Assembly: GCA_030374765.1 (NCBI GenBank)
Contig: JARGXX010000088.1
Coordinates: forward strand, 1,922,001 to 1,986,000
DNA from: Agarophyton chilense
Taxonomy: Eukaryota > Rhodophyta > Florideophyceae > Gracilariales > Gracilariaceae
Direction of reading: 5' to 3'
Length of the DNA: 64,000 nt
Notes under the pieces: model-generated
What the model saw: only the letters and a program-made list of their open reading frames with translations
The model's database searches: none
What the model was told of the DNA's origin: nothing
Translations under genes and position numbers: made by a program
Shown: positions 19,143-29,400 of the stretch, in pieces
How positions within the stretch are numbered: the first letter of the stretch is position 1
Layout of the letters: each line of letters begins with the position of its first letter

Positions 19143-19739
19143 TTAGCTGAGATACGTATAGTCCTTTCCTCTGAACTGTCGAGTGACATAGTCTTCGTTG
19201 AACTTGGTAAAATCGCGAAACTGTTGTGCCAACCTGTCATTTAGCACCTTTGCAAACTCATTGTTCATGGTAGCCTCCTTTTCGGACAAGACCGAGTGAC
19301 ATATATCACGCAGATCATGCACGGTGAAGAGGGTCTGAGAAAGGGCAATTTGGCCGTTTGCCAATTTATCCACCACTTTCTTCAAGCGCTTCGGAACATG
19401 CTTGGCCAATGCGGCCAGTTCCTGATCGGAAAGTTTTTCTTTTGCAGAAGAGGAGGAGGGAGTCGGAGACGAAGAAGATGAGGCAGAGGAAGGAGGGTGA
19501 GAAGATGACGGGGCAGGAAGTGATTGGGTTGTAGAGACAGGCTGAACGGAGTGTTGGTGATAAACTTTGGGGGGTCTCGAAGGTGATGTGAAGGAGGAGG
19601 GAGTACATCTTCCGCGTTTGAGAGGGGGCGGGCGAATGACAAATCGGGAGGGAGAGCAAGCTTGCGGTGGAATGTCCACGGACATTTCATCGAAATGACG
19701 CTTAGCGCCACGAAGTTTGAGGGTTGCAACGCCAGACAT
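19143..19739 (-). CDS. Akirin-like nuclear protein
   Basis: The start is the ATG at 19739 (MSGVATLKLRGAKRHFDE), giving 198 residues; the frame is open 87 bases further upstream. The N terminus has ATLK-L then basic KR clusters (PPPLKRGR), like the MACGATLKR...PKRRR start and nuclear signal of akirins. The middle is a long Ser/Pro run. The C terminus has the akirin helix set: LFTVHDLRDICHSVLSEKE (FTLRQVGMICERLLKERE in animals), a coiled segment NDRLAQQFRDFTKFNEDYVTRQF and the closing Y-x-S. Akirins bridge transcription factors to chromatin remodellers in the nucleus; a role in an alga is inferred only from this similarity. Confidence 0.75.
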   Translation of the reverse strand: MSGVATLKLRGAKRHFDEMSVDIPPQACSPSRFVIRPPPLKRGRCTPSSFTSPSRPPKVYHQHSVQPVSTTQSLPAPSSSHPPSSASSSSSPTPSSSSAKEKLSDQELAALAKHVPKRLKKVVDKLANGQIALSQTLFTVHDLRDICHSVLSEKEATMNNEFAKVLNDRLAQQFRDFTKFNEDYVTRQFRGKDYTYLS

Positions 19740-20926
19740 GATGATGATGTTGAGTTGAAGTGAAGATAGGGGAGAAGGGTGTTCTGCGGCCAAGCGGTGT
19801 GAGGCAGAACGCAAAAAAGGATGCAAAGCTTACAAACGGGCGAGGGCGGAGGTGGGGACGAGAAGCGGAGGACGAAATGAGTCAAAAGGCGAGACGAGGA
19901 CTAGTTGACGGCGACAAGAGCGACGACAAGCCAAACGGAAAGGTGGAGGAACGGGGCGACAAAAGGAAACCAAGGCGCTTGAACGGTGGGGCAGGGCAGT
20001 GTTGACACACACTCGAGAGAAAGCAGAAATGCAACAAAAGCGGGCGTAATTTGGGCAAAAGCAGCCCGGGCGCGACAATGACGCCGCGCGCACTGCAAAG
20101 GTGACGCGGCGTGGGCACAAGAAGAAGCGCGACGCGGGCGAGACGTGGATAACGTGCGGGCGGGCAGCGGGCGCGCCGCTAACGTAGCAGGCCGGCGCGG
20201 TGGGGCAGGCTGGAACGGTAGCGCGGCGAAGGCGCGGGCAGCGAAAACGAAGGTGACGAAGACGCGAGGAGCACTGCAGCGACGGAGTCGGCGGCGCTCC
20301 TCACAAGGCGACGAAGTTAGCGGCGCAATCAACACAAGAAGCGCACGGGAGGGGGCGGTGGGAGAAGCACGACGGCGGGCGGCGACGGTCGGGGGAAGGC
20401 TGCGTCGGCAAGCAACAGCGTGTAGTGAGTTTGGCTCGGGGTGAAGGGCACTCAATCGTAGGCGGCCGGCGCTTTGACACTCGCGCTGCGTCAAAAAGGG
20501 CGCCCGGCGTTGCAAAAAAAATTGCGCCGCGCGCGCCAGCCGCTCGTTTCCACCGCCCATCGCGCCTGTCCCACGCGTCGCACAGGAGCAAAAGTGTCTC
20601 TCTCACGGCTTGCGTGTGCTTTTTGTACAACGTGGGCTTGTGTGCAACGTGTGTTATTACTGGAACTCGTGCACAACGTGTAACCCCGTGTTGGATAACA
20701 TGCGCGCATGTGTACAAGCTGTGGAACGTAGACTACGTGGGCGACGTGGAGCGCGATAATTGCAGGGGGCCATCATATGGAGATCTGCGCCGTGGACGAC
20801 GTCCGCCTTGAGAAGCGCAACTTGCGCGACGACGCAACAGCGCGACGACGCAACGGCGCGGCGGCGCGACGGCGCGGCGACGCAACGGCGCGGCGACGCA
20901 ACGGCGGTGGCGGTCGAGGTGCAATC
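19740..20926. other. GC-rich divergent promoter region
   Basis: This separates the head-to-head Akirin-like and glutamine synthetase-like genes. It is very GC-rich with many open frames on both strands that carry only Arg/Ala-rich composition. No CDS is called. Confidence 0.5.
20815..20912. repeat. Imperfect GC-rich tandem repeat
   Basis: Repeats of a unit near GCGCGACGACGCAACGGC, about 13-18 bases long, end just before the chosen start of the glutamine synthetase-like gene. The frame stays open through it (RRRNGAAARRR-type peptide), so the gene's N terminus is ambiguous. Confidence 0.7.
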
Positions 20927-22300
20927 ATGCCGCCCGTCAGAGGAGACGGCGTGCCAGCGCCCCATCCCATGCACATGCTGCGCATGCTGCGCATCGTGCT
21001 CGTCGATTACAACGCCATCCGCCGCTGCAAACTCATTCCGTACCCCTTGCTGTCGCAAACACACAACGCGCTCTACGTCAAATGCGGCCTCATCCTCACC
21101 CCCGACTCCGCCATCCCGCAAAATATTGATCTCGATGCCGTTGGTGAGGTGTACATGTTGCCCTACTCCCCCTACACCCATTCCGCAGTCCCCAACAACC
21201 CGCACTTCGCCCCGCCCAGGACCATCACCTTTCCCACCCATCCAAACCACAGCCTCACCGTGGCACACCTGCACGAGAGCAATGGCAAGCCGTGGAGCTA
21301 CTGCCCGCGTGAGCGTTTGCGCCGTGCTGTGCAGCTGCTCGCGTCGCACCACCTCACCATGCGCGCTGGTTTTGAGATGGAATTCGTTCTGCTCGAGGGC
21401 GATCCGTCTATCCCATCCTCTTTGAAGCCCTTCGGCTCCTCCGCTGGTTACGCCTTGCATGGCCCGCTCAACCGCGCTGCCAACATTCTGGATCACATGG
21501 TGGCCGCCTTGCAACAGGCTGACATTCACGTTACCATGATGCACACGGAGGCCGGACACGGCCAATTTGAAATTGTGCTCGCCCACCAACCGGTCATTCG
21601 CGCCGTCGACGATCTCGTAATGGCGCGCGAAATCGTTCGTGCCGTTGCGGAACGACACTCGCTCTACGCTACTTTCATACCCAAGTTCGGCGCTGTGGGC
21701 ACTGGCAGTCATGTGCATTTCAGTTTGGAGGGACAGTTTGGCCAACCCACCAAACTGTATGACCAACACGTGGGCATGTCACCCCTGGCGCAACATTTTG
21801 TGGCCGGCGTTCTAGAAGCATTGCCATGGTTGACGTTTCTCACCAATGCCAGTGCCGTGAGCTACTTGCGTCTACTGCCGCAGCACTGGGTCGGCGTGTA
21901 CAAAGTGTGGGGCATATCAAACAAGGAGACACCTCTTCGATTAGCACTGGATCGCACCAACATGGAACTGAAGCTGCTTGACGGCGTGTCAAATCCATAT
22001 CTTGCCATGGCCGGAATAATCGCCGCCGGCCTAAACGGCGTGCGATCGGACATGCAGCTTCCACCGCCCTGTCAAATGGATCCGCACTGCCTGGATGCTG
22101 ACAAGCGCGCCGAGCGACTACCGAAAAGTCTACAAGAGAGCCTGGAGCGCTTTCGCGACTTGGGGTCGAGCGGCGTCGTGGAAGATATTTTCCCACAGCA
22201 CGTGGTGCAATCGCTGATTGCAGTCAAGACGGACGAAATTCGAAGCGTCAAGGAAGTGGGCATCGATAACTGGGCACGCAAGATGGCGGCGGTGCACTGA
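20927..22300 (+). CDS. Glutamine synthetase-like protein, FluG/NodGS type
   Basis: Start chosen at ATG 20927 (MPPVRGDG), just after a GC-rich repeat; the frame also opens at ATG 20777. The first 65-70 residues form a shortened beta-grasp (IVLVDYNAIRRCKLIP). The catalytic barrel follows: GFEMEFVLL, HTEAGHGQFEIVL, ATFIPKFG...GTGSHVHFSL, LRLLPQHWVGVYKVWGISNKETPLRLA, MELKLLDGVSNPYLAMAGIIAAGLNG. The W-G-x-S-N-R/K-E-x-P-L-R and E-x-K-x-x-D-G-x-x-NP forms are those of the fungal FluG and plant NodGS branch of GSI proteins, not of the GSII or GSIII enzymes usual for algal nitrogen assimilation. Lys stands where FluG relatives have NRE. Activity as glutamine synthetase is doubtful; gamma-glutamyl ligation or a regulatory role is possible. 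Confidence 0.85.
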   Translation: MPPVRGDGVPAPHPMHMLRMLRIVLVDYNAIRRCKLIPYPLLSQTHNALYVKCGLILTPDSAIPQNIDLDAVGEVYMLPYSPYTHSAVPNNPHFAPPRTITFPTHPNHSLTVAHLHESNGKPWSYCPRERLRRAVQLLASHHLTMRAGFEMEFVLLEGDPSIPSSLKPFGSSAGYALHGPLNRAANILDHMVAALQQADIHVTMMHTEAGHGQFEIVLAHQPVIRAVDDLVMAREIVRAVAERHSLYATFIPKFGAVGTGSHVHFSLEGQFGQPTKLYDQHVGMSPLAQHFVAGVLEALPWLTFLTNASAVSYLRLLPQHWVGVYKVWGISNKETPLRLALDRTNMELKLLDGVSNPYLAMAGIIAAGLNGVRSDMQLPPPCQMDPHCLDADKRAERLPKSLQESLERFRDLGSSGVVEDIFPQHVVQSLIAVKTDEIRSVKEVGIDNWARKMAAVH

Positions 22301-22883
22301 GACCGCGCCACTGACAGACCGCCCCGGAGTAGGAATCTGACAGACGAACGCTTACTCTCACCATCGTATAGCTACTATGGAATCTGCACCCCTGTTGGTT
22401 ACGGCGCTGAGTGGCACGCGAGTGCGCCTTGACGGGTGCATTTGCGTTGGGAAAAATACGTTGCTGTCACGCTGCGCGCAGAGAAACCCGCAAGCGCTGC
22501 CTCCAAATGGACGCTTGCGCGATTGTCATTTCTCGCACGTGACTGCCGCGGCATGGTGAGTGGCGAGCCGCACTTCTCAAGCCGGGCCCATTAGGTGCGC
22601 TGGCGTTTGTTGAAATCTTCCACAGCCATCTCGTCACCGCCGTCCCGGTCACAGACGCTTTTCCCGCATAATACGCTCTCCTCATCCTCCATCCTAACAC
22701 CCTTCCCCCCGCCCCTCCATTTCCCCTCCGTACAGCGCGCCCCTCTCTTTGCTGCCGTTTCCTCTCTCATTTGTAAACAGTGCGGAGTGCTTGCGGCGCT
22801 ATTTATTGCGAGCGTGTTGTGCGTACTTTGTGCCCATCGTGTCTGTGACGCCGCTTCCTCGTGCGCGCCCGCCCTGCTTCTGA
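22301..22883. other. Intergenic, no gene seen
   Basis: Downstream of the glutamine synthetase-like gene and upstream of the bZIP-like gene. It includes a pyrimidine-rich stretch (22680-22770) likely near the bZIP promoter. Confidence 0.4.
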
Positions 22884-23744
22884 ATGGCCTCTCATTCGAG
22901 CATTGTACCCTTTGCCAATGATGACAGTGATATAACACTACCACAGTTCAAACAGCATGGGAGCTTTGACGCCAATCAACACGCTGATCAACTCATCAAG
23001 CGCCTTCACGAACATGCGCTCACCGAGTACCGTATTACCAAAAAAAGGACACAGCAGGAACTAGCTTCGAAGATAATGGAGGCGCGACGAAGCGGTGATC
23101 GCTCTGTTCTCAAAACGCAGAAGAAGAAGGTTGCAAACCATGCCTCTGCCGTTGCCAGCCGCGTCAAGCGAGAGTACATTGTCAGCTCTTTTGAATGTTT
23201 GCTCAAGGAAAAAGTCATGGATTCCTACCGGTTGTCGGACGTCGTATGTAGGCAGGCCATAATTATGGCTGATAAGGATGACCAAATCCGAAGACTAAAC
23301 GATAAGATTATCGTGCTTTGTCAGCAAGTGAACGCTTTTTCTTCCGTTGCCACAGCCGCGCCGATCAACAACGTCCCGCCACTTGCGCAAGCTTCCCCTG
23401 CGTGTGCTTTTAGCGATGACAGCGAGCCGTTTGCGTTGTGGCCTCACCAACAGTCAGATCTGGACGCGCTGCTCACACACGGCGCATTTCACGACGCCGT
23501 CAAGTCCGACAACCCGCCATGTGCGTGTTGCGTCACCAGCTACTGTGCACAAGGTGCCGAGGCGAGCTCCTCACATGACGCTGAGCTCATAGAAGCAGGT
23601 GTGAGCAAACGAGAGTATATCGGGAAAGAAAACGAAGCCAAAATGGGCGTCAAAACAGCTCAGCATTTGCCCAGTCGGCAGAATACTGTTCGTCACGGAC
23701 TCTTGGCCGACGGCGTTGATGTCTCATTCAATCCAGGTGCCTAA
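22884..23744 (+). CDS. bZIP-like transcription factor
   Basis: A 286-residue protein. At residues 80-97 a basic stretch KKKVANHASAVASRVKREY contains Asn85-x7-Arg93, the invariant spacing of the bZIP DNA-contact region, with A/S at the middle positions as usual. A helix follows with hydrophobic residues roughly every seven positions (L-LKEKVMDSYRLSDVV...IIMADKDDQIRRLNDKIIVL), a short imperfect zipper. Flanking segments are helical (N-terminal) and acidic or Ser-rich (C-terminal). It starts at the first ATG. A nuclear dimeric DNA-binding role is inferred from the motif; target genes are unknown. Confidence 0.7.
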   Translation: MASHSSIVPFANDDSDITLPQFKQHGSFDANQHADQLIKRLHEHALTEYRITKKRTQQELASKIMEARRSGDRSVLKTQKKKVANHASAVASRVKREYIVSSFECLLKEKVMDSYRLSDVVCRQAIIMADKDDQIRRLNDKIIVLCQQVNAFSSVATAAPINNVPPLAQASPACAFSDDSEPFALWPHQQSDLDALLTHGAFHDAVKSDNPPCACCVTSYCAQGAEASSSHDAELIEAGVSKREYIGKENEAKMGVKTAQHLPSRQNTVRHGLLADGVDVSFNPGA

Positions 23745-24362
23745 TCATGTGCTATCGTTGTAAAGTATGCCTTTCCCATTTGCGTTGAACCGTCCCTCCT
23801 CCAAAACCCGCCCACTGAAATTGGCTACTAAGATTTCCGCAGGAACACAATTTATTCTTTCAGTGGTCCGTCAAAAATGGTCAAACGCTGCCTATACTAC
23901 CGCCGGTGTCGCTACCGCTCCGATCGCCGCCATAAACGATGAGCGCCGTTTGTCTTCAGGCAAGTGACGTTCTTGTGTAGCAGGAGTTCTTGCCCTCCAG
24001 ACAGCTCCAGAATACTCCTGAGGAAATGACGCATTAGCTACCGAAATCGTCCACGACAATAATATAATACTTTTTAAATCAGAACAAAACATTTGGGGAC
24101 TCAGGGCGCTCGTCAGCATGGCAAAAAATCAGGCATGAACCAAAAATCTTGGGTTTCTGCCGTTACAAAAGTCCTCGGTATCCCGAGCGGATCGCTGAGA
24201 TATCGGCGCCTCTAAAGCGCCGGTCTCCCAGCAGAAGTTTGTCAGGATGTAAGAGATGATAGGAAGAATACTGCATATTCATCCTTTATCGGATACTCCA
24301 TCCAAACGTTTTGGTTCGAAAGCCACGTGCAGCTATTATTTCCTGCGCCAGTGTAATCCCAC
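23745..24362. other. Intergenic, no gene seen
   Basis: Short frames at 23767-23967 (+) and 23892-24119 (-) have no motif. Confidence 0.35.
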
Positions 24363-26069
24363 ATGTTTGCCTTTGGGACTGCGCGTCCTTTCCGCACAGT
24401 TTTGAACGTTGCCCTTCTACATTGCTCCTCAGCGTCTCTTCCACAATTAACTTCTACTTGCGCTAAGTTTAAATCGCGTCTCTTTGTACTAATTCCTACT
24501 CGCGCTCTTTTTCAATCTCGTTTTCAAATGTTCCCGGAGCTCGTCCAGGAAAAAATTGCTCCTCTTTCACCAACGAAACCCCCGTCACAAACGTCTCTAC
24601 CAAGTGCCGCTGAACCGAATGTGATTTTTGCAGAGGATACATTTCAGCTCAACCATAATGCAGAAAACTTTTAGTCCCCTCAACTGAAAAGTCTGGAAAT
24701 GGAGCTCGCGTTTTCCTACGACTACCTTTCGTCTCGGACGACCAAGGTACTTCAAACCGTTCTCAGTGAGGTTCGGCGTGACCGTTCTGGCTCGAAGCCT
24801 GTTCTCGTCGCTCGAATGATGCTGCATATTCACACCGAAGATTGCCGGAATATTATGCCGCTTTCGTTTCTACTTAGTATTGTACTGAATGATTGTCGCA
24901 ACTACATGCGCACAATAGACTGCCTGTCGTGCAAATCTTCGCCTGGTGTTTCTGATCTATTGCGAGCGATTACTGGTGTCGCGGAGAGAACTAAATTTGG
25001 TCATGAAATTTCCCACACCCTGTTTGTTTCTAAAGCGGCATCTCTATGGAAGGATTTAGAGAAGAAGTGGAAAGAAAATTCAACGAATTTCTCGGATAAG
25101 GAGTTCGCCAGGTTGCTTCTAATGCTGCTAGATGATGTTAAATCCAAACGAACGGTGGAGAGGATTTCGAGTGCACTGTCACGTGAAGCTCAAGACGCTG
25201 GAATGAAACGCCCTTATCTTTGGAATCTACTGGCGGATCGGTTCAACAGCAGGGATTTTCGCCCTACTTACTCCTTTGATCCACCATTTGAATATCTCGA
25301 TCCGATTTGTCCTCCACTGAGTCGAAGATCTGGAAATAAATCATGTCAGGTAATGAGATAAACGAAAAGCGCGTGGACGTCTACGCTGTCTAAGTACGAC
25401 GTGAGCGGCAATAATGGTGAGATCCCTTTCAAAGAATTGTGCCATAAACACCAACGCCTCAATCGCCTTTCAGCTGTTGGAAGGCGTGCATATCTAACGT
25501 TTATTGTGTTTGCCCTCAACTATGCGGATACAGATAAGGTGGTCGCGCGCTTCATTTCACGAAACATACCTAATAATGCGGGGGGAAGTCTAGGCATAAG
25601 ACAGAGGCTTCATGACGAGAGTGGAGTGAAACTTCGAGCGAGTTCGGGTGAGCTTTCTATTTCGAGCAAACGGATTCGTTCGAACTGCAGTAGCAGCGAC
25701 AACAAAATTCAAAGCACTCTCCCGGAGCTTGGAAGACCGATGAACGAATTTAACGCTATGCAGAAGCAGCATATCATTTTGCAACAGCAAATGCTGGAGG
25801 GAAGGGATAAGCATCTTGAAGAACGTCGAAGAGCTCGCGAAAGTTCCATTCAAGCGTTGCAAAATTCTTCGCAGTCTACAATGCAGACCTCGAACCGGAT
25901 AAAAGAGCTGAGTAAAACAATGGACGAGGCCTACGAGAGGTATCTAAAAGCGAGGGATGCGAACAAGGATGATTTTCATGTTGAATCACTACACAATGTT
26001 TACTGGGCATTTAAGACTGCTCTTGATCATATGTTGCAGGAACTGTTCGTTACCAAGAACAAAGACTAA
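24363..26069 (+). pseudogene. Unknown coiled-coil protein gene with two stops
   Basis: One plus-strand frame runs from 24363 to 26069 with in-frame stops at 24672-24674 (TAG) and 25359-25361 (TAA). Around the second stop, FNSRDFRPTYSFD...DPICPPLSRRSG is followed past the stop by AWTSTLSKYDVSGNN and FKELCHKHQRLN. The W...L..KY..SG.N pattern resembles Myb/SANT or trihelix-like DNA-binding modules of transposon-derived and plant nuclear proteins. The C-terminal 110 residues form a Gln/Arg/Glu-rich coiled coil (QQQMLEGRDKHLEERRRARES). I do not recognise the family with certainty. A possible splice donor (CAG-GTAATGAG at 25349-25356) just before the TAA leaves open an intron in place of a nonsense mutation. 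Confidence 0.5.
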
Positions 26070-26552
26070 AACCAGGTTTGAGTTGGCTCTTTCATTAGCA
26101 GAAATGTATAGCCGTGATCTTTTGCTGACTCTTCATTTTTTCCCTTTCGTCGGTACCGGTTATCTCAGCGCACTTGAGACTTGTGCATCTGTCTTCCATG
26201 ATTCGATTTGACCAGAACGATAGAGAACCTTTTACGGTAAGTTCCTTTCTCCTGTTTCTTGACCACTTTCGCCCCTTATAACGAAACCGGAGACAACGAC
26301 ACTGCCAGAAACAATTCTCTCTTCGCATGCGTCGAATTCAAGTTGTACGAAAGTTGTTGTTCCCATTTCTGTGCGATGGGCCGTTGGCATTCTTCTGTTT
26401 TTGAGCACGACAGAAACACCGTGTCTTGTCACAGTCTGGCAAGCGGACTTGTCCAAGCCATCCCCACCCCTCCGGCCTATTCGATTTGCGCAACTTCTCC
26501 AATCGTTCTCTCGGCTCCCCGACCTTCTCTCCTTCCTTCCACCCAGAGCGAT
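26070..26552. other. Intergenic, no gene seen
   Basis: Upstream of the bromodomain pseudogene. The frames here are extensions without motifs. Confidence 0.35.
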
Positions 26553-27780
26553 ATGGCGCGAAACCGGAAGTCCCGTCGTTCCTCCTCTGGGTGTTCTGTT
26601 TCTCCACCTGCAGCCTCCCCGCCGGAAGACGATGAAGAGCTGATTGAGCAGGGGAAGTGAATGGACATGGCCCCTTCCTCAAACCGCCCCAAAAAGAAAC
26701 GTAAGCGCACCGAACGCGAATCTCTCACATCCGCACGCGCTGTGCGCAGCACTGCACAACGGGCTTTCTATGAGGGCATGTTACTCGAACTCTTGGAAAA
26801 GCCTGAACGTCAGGACTTTTCAGAGCCCGTTCTCACGCTTTTGAGCGTCGAGGATATTCCCGGCTATCTGGATAAAAACAAGCATCCAATGGACCTGGGA
26901 ACCGTCAAGAGAAACATGCAAGGCGACAAGTATATCCTCCACGATAAGAAAAACGATACCTATGCATTCGAATGAAAAGCTATGCAAAGACTTGCGTTTG
27001 ATATTTCAGAACTGCAGGGAGTACAACGAGCCTAGTAGCGGGTTGGAAGATACAGGAAAGAGACTATTGGATGATATAAGCTCACAAATCATTGAAAACG
27101 AAGCACATATCGCACGTGAGAAGGAGAAAGAACGTCGCGAGATTGAGCGAAAGCGTGAGAATGAAAGGAAACGACGCAAGGCAGCGGAAGAGGAGGCTGC
27201 ACTCGCAGCTTCCCAAGCGAAAAAAGCGGCGGCGCTTGAAAAGGTGAGGAGGGTGGCGAAAGAAGCTGAAAGAAGGCGAAAAGAAGAGTTGCGAAAGAAT
27301 GAGGCTGAGTGGGCTGCACGTCTTAAACAAGAAAAAGCTCGAGCAATGCAAGAAGCACTCAAAGATCTGCTAGCAAAGCAACCAAAAGAAAGAAGTGGCA
27401 CATTGGTAAATACCAGCAGCGTGAGTAGTGACGAACACGACACTGGAATTGGGGAAGTGACCATTACATTCGTATCCACAGAAGACATGGAGAAGAAACG
27501 CGGCCGGAAGAGCGCGGTCGTCATGGAACTTGAAGTAAAACACGACGGTCTGACGAAAAGGAGAAAGGCAGTGCTTGAAATGTCTGTATAACTGAAAAAG
27601 ATGAAGCAGATCGAACTATCTTTTGAGGAAAAGAAAGCTGTATGCGAACAGGTTGGCAGACTAGATTTTGTACGCATAAAAGCCGTTGTGGACATCATTG
27701 CTTGAGGATTGAATAGAATGGACCTGCTCAACGAGGTGTCCCTCGAAATGGATATCAATGAACTAGATGAAAAGGGTTTG
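26553..27780 (+). pseudogene. BET-type bromodomain-NET protein pseudogene
   Basis: From ATG 26553 (MARNRKSRR) the frame meets TGA at 26658-26660, continues with a basic nuclear-signal region and the first half of a bromodomain (LLELLEKPERQDFSEPVL, the ZA-loop PGYLDKNKHPMDLGTVKRNM). It shifts by one base near 26960 into the frame carrying LCKDLRLIFQNCREYNEP, the acetyl-lysine Asn helix. A long Arg/Glu/Lys coiled coil follows, TAA at 27589-27591, then an extra-terminal NET domain (LSFEEKKAVCEQVGRL...VVDIIA, TGA at about 27703, then MDINELDEKGLRD). BET proteins bind acetylated histones and recruit transcription factors. With one shift and three stops this copy cannot make a normal protein; whether a functional paralogue exists is outside the window. 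Confidence 0.85.
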
Positions 27781-28639
27781 AGAGATACTCAATTCCCTTT
27801 AAGGAACCCTGCAGCTCATACCGCGAAAGAAGCGTTGAGACATAGTGAAGGGAAAATCATAGACATTGAGACTAGACTCGTGATAATACGATATCAAAAA
27901 GGTTGTTTCATGCAGGGCTGGCGATGAGCTCAAGGAATATGGCGATATCTTTGGACCACTTTGCAGTGAAAACTGTATAGTACGAACGTTGGAGACTAGT
28001 GTGCCAAGCCTTTACCTCATGTTTCAACCAATTCGCGAGTTTAAGAAACACGAGCTTTGAAATTTGTTGGTTTCCGTTTGCAACAATGGATCAGGGATGC
28101 TGTTACGGTCAAAGAGGTCGCTTGCAACTTGTAGGCTCCGATTCAAAACATTCGCAGAACGTTGGAATCCACAAAATGCGCAAAGGTCACATTTTGCGCC
28201 CACTCATACTTGGAAACAGCTGATAATGTTACTTTGTGATGAAAGTGGGAATGGGAAAAAAGTCTGGTGTGCTTGGGATTCTCACCTTTTTACCCGTAGA
28301 AGGACCCCCTTTTGGTACTCGTGAATAGATAAAAGAAGTGAGTGTCATGCTCTGATGATTTGACTTGCCCATACTCAGGAAAGCATTTTGGGATTGTTAA
28401 GCAAACAGCGATACCTTTGGTGGCTTTTGAATTGCGCGATTCTCTGATCTGGTCGGTGCTACATGGCCAAAATATCTCTTTTTCACCAGGACAACTGCTC
28501 CTGCTGCCTCTTTTTTTGTTTTGGGTGAGGTGCATGGAGAACAATTGGGAGGAAATCCTACGTGTACTGTACGAAGGTTCATCAGTTTGAGAGAAGACTA
28601 GAGATATTTACAAGCGTTGTTTGACCATTATGTAGAGAG
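27781..28639. other. Intergenic, no gene seen
   Basis: Spacer between two pseudogenes; frames such as 28342-28590 (+) carry no motif. Confidence 0.35.
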
Positions 28640-29400
28640 CCAGTTTGTATGACGAAAGATTGTGGGGCGTGCGGCGAAAAAATGCTGATGGTAAGGATAA
28701 GGGTCCGAGGGGTTGAGGAATAAGCCACTCGGGACGTCCATCGGCACGACATTCGTCAGCCGTTCATCCCCTCACCAAAGTATCTGGCTGTGCAAAAAAG
28801 TTCCACAGGAGTTCATCATGATTACCCACGGGCTCCCCGTCTTGACAAGTTGAGGTCTGAGACTCCATGAAGCCAATAAACGTACAGGGAACAACCTGCC
28901 CCATGTGTAATAACTGGAAGAGGCTGTGTTCACCTAGGGTTCCAGGCTCTCAAAAATCGACTTCACCAACTGCAATGTCAAGTTCGACACCATGTCGTGA
29001 AACATGTATGCCATTGCTCTCCATATCAACCTGTTGAATGTGGGCCGGAAATTTGTTCAAAGCCTCGGTGTATGGGTGCGTAGCCCTTGAATTGTACCCC
29101 ATGAGGGTCATTTTCCACACCCCCATTAACCACATTAGTACTGGAATATCCTTTCCAATGGGACGTTGGCAAGATGCTTATCGATGCTTCGCGCACCGCT
29201 GAGGACCTTTCCGAACACATTATATCCATAGAAAAGACTCAATTGTAGTGCCCCAACTGCGGAGCAGACGGAATACCTTCCACCATCCTAATCCGAAACA
29301 GAAATACATTTCCCGGAGCAATACCAAACTCTTCTGTCTTCACCAAGTTAGTACTGCAGGCAACCATATGCTGACGTACAATACTTGAATATGTGCCCAT
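28640..29400 (-). pseudogene. Glucose-6-phosphate isomerase pseudogene, partial
   Basis: Reading the minus strand from 29400 down, successive frames give HMVACSTNLVKTEEFGI, then [61 protein letters not shown]-stop-EPGT, FQLLHMGQVVPC, GEPVGNHDELLWNFFAQPD and PEWLIPQ. These are the consecutive conserved blocks of phosphoglucose isomerase (EC 5.3.1.9), including the IQQ-MESNG signature and the sugar-site HDEL segment. At least two frame changes (near 29290 and 29150) and stops at 28947-28949 (GGA-to-TGA in FGEPGT) and after VRG inactivate it. Only the C-terminal half is present; the N-terminal third and the last domain are not recognisable. The host must have a working copy elsewhere. Confidence 0.85.

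Noticed and set aside
19830-20750. Several long ORFs in GC-rich intergenic DNA
   Set aside because: They overlap one another in many frames and consist of Arg/Ala/Pro-rich composition; GC-rich sequence keeps frames open by chance.
25401-26069. Independent 222-residue gene
   Set aside because: It lies in the same frame as the upstream ORF and completes its W...L..KY module across a single stop.
26962-27591. A separate coiled-coil gene
   Set aside because: It begins with the second half of a bromodomain whose first half ends just upstream in another frame, so it is part of one broken gene.
3315-29400. Stop-codon reassignment (TGA read as Gly or other)
   Set aside because: Several TGA codons fall at conserved Gly positions, but others fall at Tyr or Lys positions, TAA and TAG lesions also occur, and intact genes contain no in-frame TGA; decay is the simpler explanation.
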